DNA of 64,000 bases from Pedobacter riviphilus (GTDB lineage: Bacteria; Bacteroidota; Bacteroidia; Sphingobacteriales; Sphingobacteriaceae), in contig NZ_CP061171.1 of NCBI RefSeq assembly GCF_014692875.1, positions 3,596,001 to 3,660,000 on the forward strand, written 5' to 3'. The notes under the pieces are model-generated. The model did no database searches. It had not been told where the DNA came from and was given only the letters and a program-made list of their open reading frames with translations. How positions within the stretch are numbered: position 1 is the first letter of the stretch; the number at the start of each line of letters is the position of its first letter. The translations under genes were made by a program, and so were the position numbers. Shown one piece after another: positions 1-8,937 of the stretch.

Positions 1-1733
1 GTTATCTGGCCAGTTTAATCTTCTACCCAAGCTAACCGTTACACCATTTAAACGTATTTTTTGGAACTGGGCATTATCAGAACTTAATCCATTAGATTGT
101 AATGAGGTAAATGCACTCACCCCAAAACTTACCGGTTTCTCGCCACCAAACCAAGGTTGTGAGAATGAGAAACTATATGATTGGTAATATTTACCATTCG
201 TCTGTCCACGTAAGCTTAATTTTTGCCCATCTCCTTTTGGCAATGGTTTGTAAGCTTTTAGATTAAATAAGTTACGTAATGAGAAGTTATTGAAAGTTAA
301 ACCTAATGTACCAATGATACGGCCACCACCAAACCACCTGATAGCTCAATCTGATCTGAAGGTTTCTCTTCTACTGCATATTCAATATCTACAGTACCAT
401 CTGCCGGGTTAGGACGAGGTGTAGGTACAGTTTTAGACTCATCGAAATTACCTAATTGACCAATTTCGCGAATGGTACGAATTAGATCACTTTTATTAAA
501 TTTCTGTCCTGGTTTAGTGCGGATCTCACGTAAAACAACCTTATCGTTCGTAATTGTGTTACCTTTTAACGTAATGCGGTTGTTGGTATACTGTGGTCCT
601 TCGTACATGCGCAATTCCACATCAACAGTATCGCCATAAATTTTGGTCTGTACCGGATCGATATTAAAAGTTAAATATCCGTTATCGGTATACATACTGT
701 TAATGTCGCCACCGTTTTCGCCACCACCGTTTAATTTTTTATTTAATTTCTCTTCGCTAAAAACATCACCTTTTTCGATGGTTAATACTTTTTGCAAAAT
801 ACTATCCGGATAAATGGCATTACCTGCCCAGGTAATATTACCAAAATAATACTTTTTACCTTCGTAAAGGTCCATTCTAATGTTAACCTTTTTCTTGTTA
901 TATTGGTAAATGGTATCTTTCAGTAATTCTGCATCACGATAACCTTTCTCGTGCATTTTAGCAATCATTTTTACCTTATTCTCTTCGTATTTCTCTTTCG
1001 CGAATTTTCCTGAGCCCCAAAAACGCCACCATGCAAACTGTTTAGGGTTTTTAAGGTATTTTCTCAGTTTTGCTGATTTGAAATCTTTGTTTCCGGTAAA
1101 ATCGATATGCTGTACTTTAACACGGTGACCTTTATCTATATTAGCTTCTAATACCACACTGTTTTCTGCATTCGGATCTTTACGTGTTTTGTACTCGATC
1201 TGGGTAAAGAAAAAGCCCTTATCCAATAAGTATTTTTTAACAATAGCCGAGGTGGTATTGTACAAGTTATCGTTTACGATTTTACCTGTTTTATCATTTA
1301 ACTTTTCTTGAATGGCAGTTTTTTCAGATTTGCGAATACCTTTTAAATCGATAGAACTTAAACGTGGGCGTTCTACTACTTCAATTTCAAAATAAACAGA
1401 ATCCTGAACAATTTTTTCGATGTTAAGTTTAACATCATCAAACAAGCCCTGTGCCCACAACGTTTTAATTGCATCAGAAGTTGCCTCGCCGGGAAGAACG
1501 ATTTTATCACCTTTAGCTAATTTAGACAAGGTAATTAATACTTCTTTATCTAAATATTGGGTTCCGGTTACTGTGGTACCGCCAATGATATATTCTTTTG
1601 GACTAAAATAATCGAGATCTAAGCCACCAACCTTTAAAGAAGGGGTTACCGGTGCCTGACCTTGTGGACGTATTTGAGCGAAGGCCGGAGCGGCTAAAAC
1701 TAGTAGGATTAAAACTTGAAATATTCTTTTCAT
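1..1733 (-). CDS. bamA: Outer membrane assembly factor BamA (partial, apparent frameshift)
   Basis: BamA/Omp85 is the outer-membrane barrel that folds and inserts other beta-barrel proteins. The start is the ATG at 1733, giving a signal peptide MKRIFQVLILLVLAAPAFAQ; the upstream in-frame TTG would spoil it. POTRA-type repeats fill most of the first ~450 residues. The reading frame ends early at 303 after ELSGG, but a different frame continues from about 330 to the window edge with typical barrel sequence (GRIIGTLGLTFNNFSLRNLF at the join, then a SFSFSQPWFGGEKPVSFG stretch). One extra A in the AAA at 331-333 (plus strand) would restore GGFGGGR and one continuous frame. bamA is normally essential, so a sequencing or assembly error is the likeliest cause. 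It is the last visible gene of the minus-strand envelope operon, after uppS, and its C-terminus lies outside the window. Confidence 0.93.
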
Positions 1734-1882
1734 TAAAATTAGTTGTTCAGTAATGGCCAAAAGGTAACGATATTTTATAAAGTAAAATTTCTTTACGTTG
1801 TTCCCTTATTATGGTTTCATTTATCGTATAAAAGTGGTGCTAAGTTAGTTTAAACGCTTGTTAAAAAGTGTTAAAAGAAAAA

Positions 1883-2623
1883 TTAGTTTAATTGTTCACT
1901 AATTTTACCAAAACGGCGTTCGCGTTTTTGATAGTCTACAATAGCCTCGAAAAGATCTTCACGTCTGAAATCCGGCCATAAAACATCAGTAAAATAAAAC
2001 TCGGTATAAGCCATTTGCCAAAGCAGATAATTGCTAATACGATGTTCGCCACTTGTCCTGATCATCAATTCAGGATCGGGTATATTTACGGTTGTTAGTT
2101 TAGATGAAAACAGGTCTTCGTTAATATCATCCAAAGAAATGATATTGTTTTTTACTGCTGATGCAATTTTTTTTGCAGCCTCCAAAATCTCCCACTTTGC
2201 ACTATAACTTAATGCCAGTGTTAATGTACATTTTTCGTTATGGGCTGTTTTCTCCATAGCTTCTTTTAAATCATCAATACACTCTTGGGGTAAAGATGCA
2301 ATATTGCCAATTGCATTCAGCTTAATATTATTTTTATTAAGTGTTTCGGTTTCTTTGTTAATGGTAGAAATCAGGATCTGCATTAAAGCATCTACCTCTT
2401 CTTTGGGTCTGTTCCAATTTTCGGTAGAAAAAGCATATAAAGTAAGGTATTCAATACCTACTTCAACACAACCTTCTACAATGTCTTTTACAGAAAGCAC
2501 ACCTTGTTCATGTCCGAAAACCCGCACTTTACCCTGGCCTTTTGCCCATCTTCCATTACCATCCATGATTACGGCAATGTGCTTTGGCAGGCGGCTATAG
2601 TCTATTTGTTCTTTAAATCCCAT
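1883..2623 (-). CDS. uppS: Isoprenyl transferase (undecaprenyl diphosphate synthase)
   Basis: Cytosolic cis-prenyltransferase that condenses isopentenyl diphosphate onto farnesyl diphosphate to make the C55 lipid carrier for peptidoglycan and surface glycans. The family signature HIAVIMDGNGRWAKG is at residues 15-29, with Asp21 as the Mg/diphosphate-binding residue. The downstream motifs LTLYAFSTENWNRP and the RTSGEHRISNYLLWQMAYTEFYF block are intact. At 246 residues it has the usual family length, and it starts with ATG at 2623. It sits between porG and bamA on the minus strand, the same neighbourhood as in Porphyromonas gingivalis (established knowledge). A TAnnTTTG box inside the 3' end of porG suggests it can also be transcribed on its own with bamA. 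Confidence 0.96.
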   Translation of the reverse strand: MGFKEQIDYSRLPKHIAVIMDGNGRWAKGQGKVRVFGHEQGVLSVKDIVEGCVEVGIEYLTLYAFSTENWNRPKEEVDALMQILISTINKETETLNKNNIKLNAIGNIASLPQECIDDLKEAMEKTAHNEKCTLTLALSYSAKWEILEAAKKIASAVKNNIISLDDINEDLFSSKLTTVNIPDPELMIRTSGEHRISNYLLWQMAYTEFYFTDVLWPDFRREDLFEAIVDYQKRERRFGKISEQLN

Positions 2624-2642
2624 TAATTATGTCAAAATCAGC

Positions 2643-3455
2643 TTAAAAGGAATAGCATTTTGAGGATACAAAGGTAAAAGATATGCCAACACTAACAAAT
2701 AGATAAGTGTCCCTTTTTCGAAAATCGCCTCTTTGAGTCCCTGGCTGTCCGATTTGATAGCGTGAAGGATCGGATAAATTAACCTGATTTTGGCCTTCTC
2801 CAACAAATACAGGATTAACCGGATAACGGCCGCTCACATCGTCTAGATAATCGGTAAATGCTGTCCTATAACCCAATTCGGTAAAAACGCTCCAGGTGTT
2901 TTTGTAATTATACCTTAGCCCTAATCCATATGGGATAGTTAAAACAGCATTGTTATAACCATTTTCCTGACCTTCGGTTCTTAGTCGGTCTAACCGATAT
3001 CTTTCACCATCAATTTTTACCGTTGGTTTAAATATAAGTAAACCTGCACCCGTAAAAAGGTATGGTGTAAATTGTCTGTTTCCTCCACCAAGATTAAAAT
3101 TGAAAAAATTGAAATCAATTAAGCCACTAAATTCGTTCAGCATCGTTTTAAAACGCAGGTTCCTTTCTCGGAACTGCTCATTACTCGAGTAAGAATCATC
3201 GGCTTTTATTTGCCCGTAAGTATAATTTAAACGTACGCCAAGGTATTGGTTAAAGTTCCGTTTTACATAAAGCCCGCCCGAGAGACCACTAATTAGCAAA
3301 GGATTGTTCTGATTAAGATCGCCCATATAACCTGCACCACCAGCCATAATCCCAACTTCCCAAGAGGGTTCGCCTATTACCGCACGCTGTGCATGAACAA
3401 GCTGCCCGCTAAAGATGAAAAAGAGGATAATTAATAACTGTTTGTTTGGCGTCAT
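2643..3455 (-). CDS. porG: DUF6089 outer-membrane beta-barrel protein, PorG-like
   Basis: A 270-residue protein with a signal peptide (cleavage near LVHAQ, residue ~23) and alternating barrel-type strands throughout. The motif VGIMAGGAGYMGDLN near the N-terminus resembles the DUF6089/PorG family. PorG is the outer-membrane partner of the PorK/PorN ring of the type IX secretion system. In Porphyromonas gingivalis porG lies beside uppS and bamA, and the same order is seen here, which strengthens the call. The ATG at 3455 is 2 nt downstream of the nadK stop, so the two genes are co-transcribed. The PorG function is inferred from family and context. Another small DUF6089 barrel remains possible, because short barrels of this type diverge quickly. 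Confidence 0.68.
   Translation of the reverse strand: MTPNKQLLIILFFIFSGQLVHAQRAVIGEPSWEVGIMAGGAGYMGDLNQNNPLLISGLSGGLYVKRNFNQYLGVRLNYTYGQIKADDSYSSNEQFRERNLRFKTMLNEFSGLIDFNFFNFNLGGGNRQFTPYLFTGAGLLIFKPTVKIDGERYRLDRLRTEGQENGYNNAVLTIPYGLGLRYNYKNTWSVFTELGYRTAFTDYLDDVSGRYPVNPVFVGEGQNQVNLSDPSRYQIGQPGTQRGDFRKRDTYLFVSVGISFTFVSSKCYSF
2669..2676 (-). promoter_or_regulatory. TACCTTTG -7 box upstream of uppS
   Basis: On the minus strand this reads TACCTTTG, matching the Bacteroidota -7 consensus TAnnTTTG. It lies in the last codons of porG, about 45 nt before the uppS ATG. No clear -33 element was recognised. Confidence 0.45.
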
Positions 3456-3457
3456 AC

Positions 3458-4339
3458 TTAGTAGTTACGGGTATCGATGCCCCATAATAATTTATTTCTT
3501 AACGTGTTTAAGTAGGTTTCATTATTAAGGCGGATAAGATTTACACAAAAATCTGCCTTTTTTATACTAATTTTTACCGAACGCTCTACAGTAACAGTTC
3601 GGCTATCGCAGGAAACCAAAAATTTTGATTCTCTGGCTTCTACCTCAAAAGAGAGCTTATTGTTATCTGGTACGACTACTGGCCTCACATTCAAATTATG
3701 TGGCGCAATAGGGGTAATTACGAAGTTTTCAGAATCTGGATAAATAATCGGTCCGCCGCAACTTAATGAGTATGCTGTTGAACCTGTTGGGGTGGCAATA
3801 ATTAATCCATCGGCCCAATAAGAGTTAATAAACTCATTATTCATTGAAGCATGGATAATCATCATTGCTGAATTATCGCGACGGTGAATGGTAATATCGT
3901 TCAATGCAAAATTTTCTTCGCCAAATAAACCATTATCAGATTCTAACGTTAAAAGGGACCTGGAATCTAAGGTATATTCTTTATTGATCAGCGCATTGAG
4001 GGCCGATCCAATTTCGTTTTTGTTTATACTGGCCAAGAATCCTAAACGGCCAAAGTTAATTCCGATTACCGGTATGCCCGAATTACGGATTAACGATAGG
4101 GTATCGAGTAAGGTACCATCTCCACCTAAGCTCAGCAATACATCGGCAAGTTCCTTTAATTCGGTATGATTGTGAAAAATAACGGTATTTGCAGGCAGTT
4201 TAATTTTACCATGAAGCGATGTTTTAAACTTAGAATATAAAACAGGCTGAATACGATGTTCAGCTAAATGATTAAAAACCTCTTGTACATAGGGCAAAAC
4301 CGTATCATTAAAATCTCTGCCGTAAATTGCAATCCTCAT
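3458..4339 (-). CDS. nadK: NAD kinase
   Basis: Phosphorylates NAD+ to NADP+ in the cytosol using ATP or polyphosphate. The nucleotide-binding motif GGDGT is at residues 72-76, with catalytic Asp74, followed by IPVIGINFGRLGFLA. The second family motif TPTGSTAYSLSCGGPII is intact, as is the C-terminal VSCDSRTVTVERS segment. At 293 residues it is of usual length, with an ATG start at 4339. It lies 9 nt after the CBS-domain gene and 2 nt before porG in a tight minus-strand operon. This gene order is typical for Bacteroidota. Confidence 0.97.
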   Translation of the reverse strand: MRIAIYGRDFNDTVLPYVQEVFNHLAEHRIQPVLYSKFKTSLHGKIKLPANTVIFHNHTELKELADVLLSLGGDGTLLDTLSLIRNSGIPVIGINFGRLGFLASINKNEIGSALNALINKEYTLDSRSLLTLESDNGLFGEENFALNDITIHRRDNSAMMIIHASMNNEFINSYWADGLIIATPTGSTAYSLSCGGPIIYPDSENFVITPIAPHNLNVRPVVVPDNNKLSFEVEARESKFLVSCDSRTVTVERSVKISIKKADFCVNLIRLNNETYLNTLRNKLLWGIDTRNY

Positions 4340-4348
4340 AAAGTAGGT

Positions 4349-5011
4349 TTATACATTTAAATAGTTCATGAAAGAATCGTAACGCTCCTGCGATCCATCA
4401 TCAATCTGGGTGTTATTGTATACCTCTTTAACCAGATAATCATATCTTTCGAAAGAGGCTACCAATGAAGTAATTTCTGTTTTGTTTACTTTGAGCGTTA
4501 CTTCTAAACGTGTAGAATCTTCGAAAGAATTCACATATGAAGAGAGTACCTGCGCATTATCGGCTTCAACAATCTGCGCAATATGTGCCAAAGAATTATC
4601 GCGGTTACTAATCTCCAAAACAATAATTCCGCCAGGTTCGTTTACCGCATACTGTTCGGCCACCGCATTTACCATATTATTGATAGAAATTAAACCAACA
4701 TAATTTTTCTGTTGATCTAAAACCGGAACAGCCGTTAATTTTAGCTGGCTCAATAACCTGATTACATCGTAAGCATGTGCATTACCCAATACGAAAACAT
4801 TAAGTATGTTTACCGCACTATCGCTTAAAAGGGTATCGTGGTTATCAATATTTAATAAATCATCTTCAGAAACCAAACCCAATAAAGTTACCTCGTTAAC
4901 AACTGGCAAGTGCTTTAGTTTAAAATCGTTCATACGATCTAAAGCTTTCTGTACCGTGTCATCGGTTCTTAGTGATGGAATTGCATCTGATATGATTTCT
5001 GCTGCAAACAT
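4349..5011 (-). CDS. CBS-domain protein
   Basis: A 220-residue cytosolic protein with two CBS repeats (roughly residues 1-55 and 70-120; for example RMNDFKLKHLPVVNEVTLLG and LLSQLKLTAVPVLDQQKNYV), followed by an ACT-like region (about 125-205: IIVLEISNRDNSLAHIAQIV). CBS pairs bind adenosine ligands and usually regulate a partner protein, but no catalytic domain is attached here. The ATG at 5011 directly abuts the stop of the upstream hydrolase (5012), so translation is probably coupled. It precedes nadK by 9 nt; an adenylate-sensing role near NAD(P) metabolism is conceivable but unproven. Confidence 0.85.
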   Translation of the reverse strand: MFAAEIISDAIPSLRTDDTVQKALDRMNDFKLKHLPVVNEVTLLGLVSEDDLLNIDNHDTLLSDSAVNILNVFVLGNAHAYDVIRLLSQLKLTAVPVLDQQKNYVGLISINNMVNAVAEQYAVNEPGGIIVLEISNRDNSLAHIAQIVEADNAQVLSSYVNSFEDSTRLEVTLKVNKTEITSLVASFERYDYLVKEVYNNTQIDDGSQERYDSFMNYLNV

Positions 5012-5776
5012 TTATTTCAACAATATTCTATTTAAAAATTTCTCTAAAAATGCATTAAATATTTCCGGATGCTCCATCATAGGTGCATGACCGCATTTAT
5101 CAACCCAGTTCAATTCCGAATTCGGCAACAATTCGTGAAATTCTTCTGCCACTTCTGGCGGAGTAACCTTATCGTTTTTGCCCCATATTAAGGAAACCGG
5201 TATGGTAATCTTAGACAGTTCTTTAGCCATATTGTGGCGTATTGCCGATTTTGCCATGGTTAAGATACGAATAACCCTCGATCTATCGTTAACTGTTTTA
5301 AAAACATCATCAACCAGTTCTTTAGTTGCTGTGGCCGGATCGTAAAAAGTAAATTCTACTTTTTCTTTAATATAATCGTAGCTCTCTCTACGTGGAAAAG
5401 ATCCTCCAAAAGCATTTTCGTATAAACCAGAACTACCCGTAAGCACCAGGGCTTTAACAAATTCCTGGTGAGCAACCGTAAATACCAAACCTACGTGGCC
5501 ACCAAGTGAATTACCAACAAGCACTACCTGGTTTAAATTTTTATATTTTAAAAAGCGATGAAGATACCTCGACAGTGCTTTTACGCCCAATGTTAAAATA
5601 GGCAAATCGTAAATTGGTAAAATTGGAATAATTACACGATAGCGATCTTTAAACTGTTCGATAACCAGTTCCCAATTGCTTAGTTCGCCCATTAGGCCAT
5701 GTAGCAATACCAGTGTCTCGCCTGTTCCAGCTTCGATGTATTTAAATCCGTCTTCTTCTATTATCGGGTAAGTCAT
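5012..5776 (-). CDS. Alpha/beta hydrolase
   Basis: A 254-residue alpha/beta-hydrolase-fold enzyme without a signal peptide, so probably cytosolic. An oxyanion-type motif LVLLHGLMGE lies at residues 22-31. The nucleophile elbow is GNSLGG with Ser90, the acid is the Asp of WGKNDKVTP and the base is the His of CGHAPMMEHPE. The fold matches the MhpC/esterase superfamily and the substrate cannot be told. It is the first gene of the operon that runs through the CBS protein, nadK, porG, uppS and bamA, with zero spacing to the CBS gene. The ATG is at 5776. Many Bacteroidota carry this hydrolase-CBS-nadK arrangement, suggesting a conserved but uncharacterised link. Confidence 0.88.
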   Translation of the reverse strand: MTYPIIEEDGFKYIEAGTGETLVLLHGLMGELSNWELVIEQFKDRYRVIIPILPIYDLPILTLGVKALSRYLHRFLKYKNLNQVVLVGNSLGGHVGLVFTVAHQEFVKALVLTGSSGLYENAFGGSFPRRESYDYIKEKVEFTFYDPATATKELVDDVFKTVNDRSRVIRILTMAKSAIRHNMAKELSKITIPVSLIWGKNDKVTPPEVAEEFHELLPNSELNWVDKCGHAPMMEHPEIFNAFLEKFLNRILLK

Positions 5777-5887
5777 ATATATTCTAGATGGTATTGTGCT
5801 ACTAAGTTAGTAGAGTAAAATTAAATTTATGCATTTATATGCCATTTTTCTGAAATAAAATCGAAAACGGTATAAAAACCCATTTAT

Positions 5888-5919
5888 AAGTATCAAGAAA
5901 CAAGTATTAAGTATCAAGA
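5888..5919. repeat. Short direct repeat, AAGTATCAAGA x2
   Basis: AAGTATCAAGA occurs at 5888-5898 and 5909-5919 with a partial copy (AAGTATT) between. It lies in the gap between the YqeY-like gene and the hydrolase and is followed by AGCTTT words at 5943-5963. GTCTTTAAGCTTT at 5950-5962 recurs inverted at 34552-34564. Confidence 0.7.
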
Positions 5920-5970
5920 TATGTATTTTACAGCAAGCTTTCAGCTTTAGTCTTTAAGCTTTTACCTTAA

Positions 5971-6417
5971 TTAAGCCAGTTTTTCTTTAACAATCTCTGC
6001 AATTAATTTACCATCAGCTTTACCTGCAAGTTCCTTATTTGCCATGCCCATTACTTTACCCATATCCTTAACCGATGTAGCACCAGATTGTTTGATTACG
6101 GCCTCGATAATTGTAGCAACCTCAGCCCTGTCTAACTGTTTTGGTAAAAATTGATTAATTACTTCAATTTCTTCTTCTTCTACCCGATATAAATCTTCCC
6201 GATTTTGTTGCTTGTAAATATCAGCAGATTCGCGGCGTTGTTTAATCAGTTTCTGAAGAATTTTAAGTTCAGCTTCTTCGGTAATTTCTTCCGAAGATCC
6301 TTTCTCTGTTTTAGCTAAAAGTAAGGCTGCTTTTATTGCCCTTAAACCTCTTAACTGTGCATTATTTTTAGCCAACATGGCTTTTTTTATTTCCTGATCT
6401 ATTGTATTTGATATCAT
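5971..6417 (-). CDS. GatB/YqeY domain protein
   Basis: A 148-residue stand-alone YqeY-type protein, homologous to the tRNA-binding tail of GatB in the Asp/Glu-tRNA amidotransferase. It is all-helical, with the family pattern MLAKNNAQLRGLRAIKAAL at the N-terminus and the tail VKDMGKVMGMANKELAGKAD at the C-terminus. Its role is poorly defined; a tRNA-related function is inferred from GatB. I choose the ATG at 6417 over the in-frame TTG at 6429 because the N-terminus then begins MISNTIDQEIKKAM, which fits the family. The start lies 8 nt from a conserved hairpin element (6425-6527). Confidence 0.88.
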   Translation of the reverse strand: MISNTIDQEIKKAMLAKNNAQLRGLRAIKAALLLAKTEKGSSEEITEEAELKILQKLIKQRRESADIYKQQNREDLYRVEEEEIEVINQFLPKQLDRAEVATIIEAVIKQSGATSVKDMGKVMGMANKELAGKADGKLIAEIVKEKLA

Positions 6418-6424
6418 TTTTAAG

Positions 6425-6527
6425 CCCAAAGCCCTAAAGGGGCTTTCCTTTCATTAGTTTAAAATAAAAAAATTATATTGTTATTTCCTCCCCGTATTAA
6501 TCCCCCCTTCAGGGGACTAGGGGGTTC
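6425..6527 (-). repeat. Paired CCCCT-hairpin element, copy 1
   Basis: Read on the minus strand: a G/C-rich palindrome (TCCCCTGAAGGGGGGA) near 6498-6514, then an AT-rich spacer of about 50 nt, then AGCCCCTTTAGGGCTTTGGG at 6444-6425. The last 20 nt are identical to part of copy 2 (24626-24645). The element begins inside the SDR stop region and ends 8 nt before the YqeY-like ATG. Confidence 0.8.
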
Positions 6528-7278
6528 TATTTATAATCGTTGCTGTAGCCTGTACGGTTGGCATAATCAGCATATCGTTAATATTAACATGCTTCGGCCT
6601 GCTTACTACATACCAAATCGCATCGGCAATATCATCGGCAATTAGCGGCTCCAGGTCTTCATACACCTTTTTCGCCCGGTCTTCATCACCTTTAAAGCGC
6701 ACCACCGAAAATTCGGTTTCTACCATCCCTGGATTAATTTCGGTAACCTTTATGCCATGAGGCAATAAATCGATACGCATACCTTTGCTTAAAGCATCTA
6801 CAGCATGTTTGCTGGCACAATATACGTTTCCATTTGGATAAACTTCTTTCCCGGCAATAGAACCAATGTTAATAATATGGCCCGATTGATTTGGGATCAT
6901 CCAGTTGGAAACAATTTTGGTTACGTAAAGCAAGCCTTTTACATTGGTATCAATCATGGTGTCCCAATCGTTGGTATCGCCTTTATCAATGGGGTCTAAA
7001 CCCTGACTCAAGCCTGCATTGTTAATCAAAACATCAACCTTTTTCCATTCTGCTGGCAAAACTTCTAAAGCATTGGTAAGACTTTCTTTATCGCGAACAT
7101 CTGCAAAAACCTGTTTGATGGTAATGGCATATTTATCTTCCAAATGATGGGCAATTTTAGCCAACCGATCTTCTCTGCGGGCCAATAATATCAAATTATA
7201 ACCTTTTTGGGCAAATGTATGTGCGCACGCCTCGCCAATACCAGAAGTTGCACCTGTAATTAATGCGATTTTAGACAT
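6517..7278 (-). CDS. SDR-family NAD(P)-dependent oxidoreductase (YdfG-like)
   Basis: A 253-residue classical short-chain dehydrogenase. The Rossmann glycine motif TGATSGIG is at residues 8-15, the NNAG motif lies in LINNAGLSQG, the catalytic Ser is in INIGSIAG and the active-site Tyr/Lys pair is in VYCASKHA. The stretch INPGMVETEFSVVRFKGD is typical of the YdfG group (NADP-dependent 3-hydroxy acid or serine dehydrogenases), but the substrate is not determined by sequence alone. It is probably cytosolic. The ATG at 7278 is preceded by a TACCTTTG box (7340-7347). The last codons (RTP) and stop fall inside a repeat element. Confidence 0.9.
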   Translation of the reverse strand: MSKIALITGATSGIGEACAHTFAQKGYNLILLARREDRLAKIAHHLEDKYAITIKQVFADVRDKESLTNALEVLPAEWKKVDVLINNAGLSQGLDPIDKGDTNDWDTMIDTNVKGLLYVTKIVSNWMIPNQSGHIINIGSIAGKEVYPNGNVYCASKHAVDALSKGMRIDLLPHGIKVTEINPGMVETEFSVVRFKGDEDRAKKVYEDLEPLIADDIADAIWYVVSRPKHVNINDMLIMPTVQATATIINRTP

Positions 7279-7339
7279 TTTTATGAATTTTAAGTCTCGG
7301 TAATCCTTTAAGATATCATCTTTGATTTACCTACACCAA

Positions 7340-7347
7340 CAAAGGTA
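7340..7347 (-). promoter_or_regulatory. TACCTTTG -7 box for the SDR gene
   Basis: Minus strand TACCTTTG, 61 nt upstream of the SDR ATG and just past the porT stop. It matches TAnnTTTG exactly. Confidence 0.5.
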
Positions 7348-7367
7348 AGTTTTTTTGGATTGCAGGA

Positions 7368-8165
7368 CTATTGAAAAATCAAACTGAATGTTAATTGACG
7401 TAATTTCAACTTATCTATCGGATTGGCATAAACAGTATTGTCGTGCTGAAGCAAATCATTGGTTGAATACGAGAGTTTTATTTCGGGCGACATTTTAAAA
7501 TACTCGAAATAAATATCGAAACCGATACCTGTTTCGTAAGACAGGTAATTTCTTTTATTTTTTAAAAACTTATTTACAGCTGTTTCTCCTTCATCGAAGG
7601 TTTTCTTTTTCGAAGCTATATCTATCGAATATTTAACACCGCCCAACCAATATGCCCTAAAATTGTTCATCCGGTTCGACTTTACCTTTATGCCTAACGG
7701 AAATTCGAACATCGTGGCCTGAACTTTTCTTTCTACTACTGTTTGAAAGTTTTTTGTTTGTCCGTTGCCAACATTAATCGGCGCCATGGGCTCATACTCG
7801 TAAGTTACCACCCTATCGCTAAAAATAAGGGAAGGTGTTGCCCTGATATCGAAGTTATCTGAGATCATCCTATTCATTACAAAACCCAACCCAAAACCCT
7901 GAGATGGTGGGCTAGAAATAGAATTTAATGTTGAGGTAACCGGAATACCAGAATTTGGATCGTAAGAGGGATCCAGGGAATTTGGCATCTCATAAAAAGG
8001 CGATCGCCAGTTTTGCTTTTTAAGAATTTTGTATTCGGCTGAGATATACTGGAAATTAAAACCAAAACTCCAATCTTCATCATCTATTCCGCCACCCCAA
8101 TTTTGAGCAAAGGCGGTTGTATAAATAATAAAAAGTGAAAGAATGAGGCTTAATTTTCTGATCAT
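7368..8165 (-). CDS. porT: PorT-family outer-membrane beta-barrel protein
   Basis: A 265-residue protein with a signal peptide (cleaved after TTAFAQ, residue ~21) followed by barrel-like strands and a C-terminal strand ending LRQLTFSLIFQ. PorT (SprT in gliding bacteria) is a type IX secretion component required to export CTD-tagged proteins. The gene overlaps the ubiE/menG stop by 4 nt (ATGA), an arrangement characteristic of porT in Bacteroidota (established knowledge of the neighbourhood). The assignment rests on context, topology and the GLGFVMNRMISDNFDIRATPS-type region. A generic PorT-like barrel protein is the alternative. Confidence 0.75.
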   Translation of the reverse strand: MIRKLSLILSLFIIYTTAFAQNWGGGIDDEDWSFGFNFQYISAEYKILKKQNWRSPFYEMPNSLDPSYDPNSGIPVTSTLNSISSPPSQGFGLGFVMNRMISDNFDIRATPSLIFSDRVVTYEYEPMAPINVGNGQTKNFQTVVERKVQATMFEFPLGIKVKSNRMNNFRAYWLGGVKYSIDIASKKKTFDEGETAVNKFLKNKRNYLSYETGIGFDIYFEYFKMSPEIKLSYSTNDLLQHDNTVYANPIDKLKLRQLTFSLIFQ

Positions 8166-8893
8166 TTGGTCCCTACATATATCGAACTTATTCCAAACGT
8201 TAAAATTCTTTGTTTGGTACTTTTAAAGCCAACTTTTTCCATCAGATTGGTAAAATCTTCCCCGTCTGGAAAAGCTGCTACCGATTCTGGCAAATAGGTG
8301 TAGGCTCTGTGGTCTTTAGAAAATAGTTTTCCAAAGAAAGGCGTTACCTGTTTAAAATAAAAACTGTACAATTGTTTTACCGGAAAAACTTTTGGTTTCG
8401 AAAATTCCAATATCACCATTTTCCCGTTGGGCTTTAATACCCTGTACATATCTGCCAATCCTTTTTCGAGGTTTTCGAAATTACGCACACCATAAGCGCA
8501 GGTAATCGCATCAAAAGTATTATTTTCGAAATGCAGACCTTCGGAATCGCCTACCTGAACAGTAAAAACTTCGTTTAAACTACGCTCGTTAATTTTCTTC
8601 TTGGCTACTTCTAACATTCCTTCAGAAATATCAACGCCAATTACCTTTTCGGGATGAAGCTTTTTTATGGATTCAAAAGCAAAATCACCAGTTCCCGTAG
8701 CTACATCAAGTAAAGTTCTTGGATGGATGGAAACCAATTCTTTAATGGCTTTCTTGCGCCATAATACATCAATGCCTAAAGAAAGAAAATGATTTAAAAA
8801 ATCGTAAGTGCCAGAAATGTTGTTAAACATGGTTGCAACCTGCTCTTTTTTAGTTGCATCTTCTACTTGGTATGGAGTGATATTCTGATTCAT
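8162..8893 (-). CDS. ubiE: Demethylmenaquinone methyltransferase (UbiE/MenG)
   Basis: SAM-dependent C-methyltransferase catalysing the last step of menaquinone synthesis. Bacteroidota use menaquinone, so MenG activity is expected rather than the ubiquinone branch. The N-terminal block VATMFNNISGTYDFLNHFLS, the SAM motif DVATGTGDFAF and the late motif KMVILEFSKPK match the UbiE family. I use the ATG at 8893 (MNQNITPYQ), not the in-frame TTG at 8905, which would place the start inside the promoter box. The protein is 243 residues. It overlaps porT by 4 nt downstream and is divergent from engB. Confidence 0.94.
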   Translation of the reverse strand: MNQNITPYQVEDATKKEQVATMFNNISGTYDFLNHFLSLGIDVLWRKKAIKELVSIHPRTLLDVATGTGDFAFESIKKLHPEKVIGVDISEGMLEVAKKKINERSLNEVFTVQVGDSEGLHFENNTFDAITCAYGVRNFENLEKGLADMYRVLKPNGKMVILEFSKPKVFPVKQLYSFYFKQVTPFFGKLFSKDHRAYTYLPESVAAFPDGEDFTNLMEKVGFKSTKQRILTFGISSIYVGTK

Positions 8894-8902
8894 GATATGG
8901 AA

Positions 8903-8910
8903 CAAAGATA
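8903..8910 (-). promoter_or_regulatory. TATCTTTG -7 box for ubiE-porT
   Basis: Minus strand TATCTTTG, 9 nt before the ubiE ATG, implying a very short leader. Confidence 0.5.
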
Positions 8911-8937
8911 GAGAAAAGTCCGGAGTCTTTAGCCCGG

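Noticed and set aside
303..1760. A complete 485-residue BamA-like protein ending at 303
   Set aside because: The tail after ELSGG is out of frame; the true barrel continues in the adjacent frame to the window edge.
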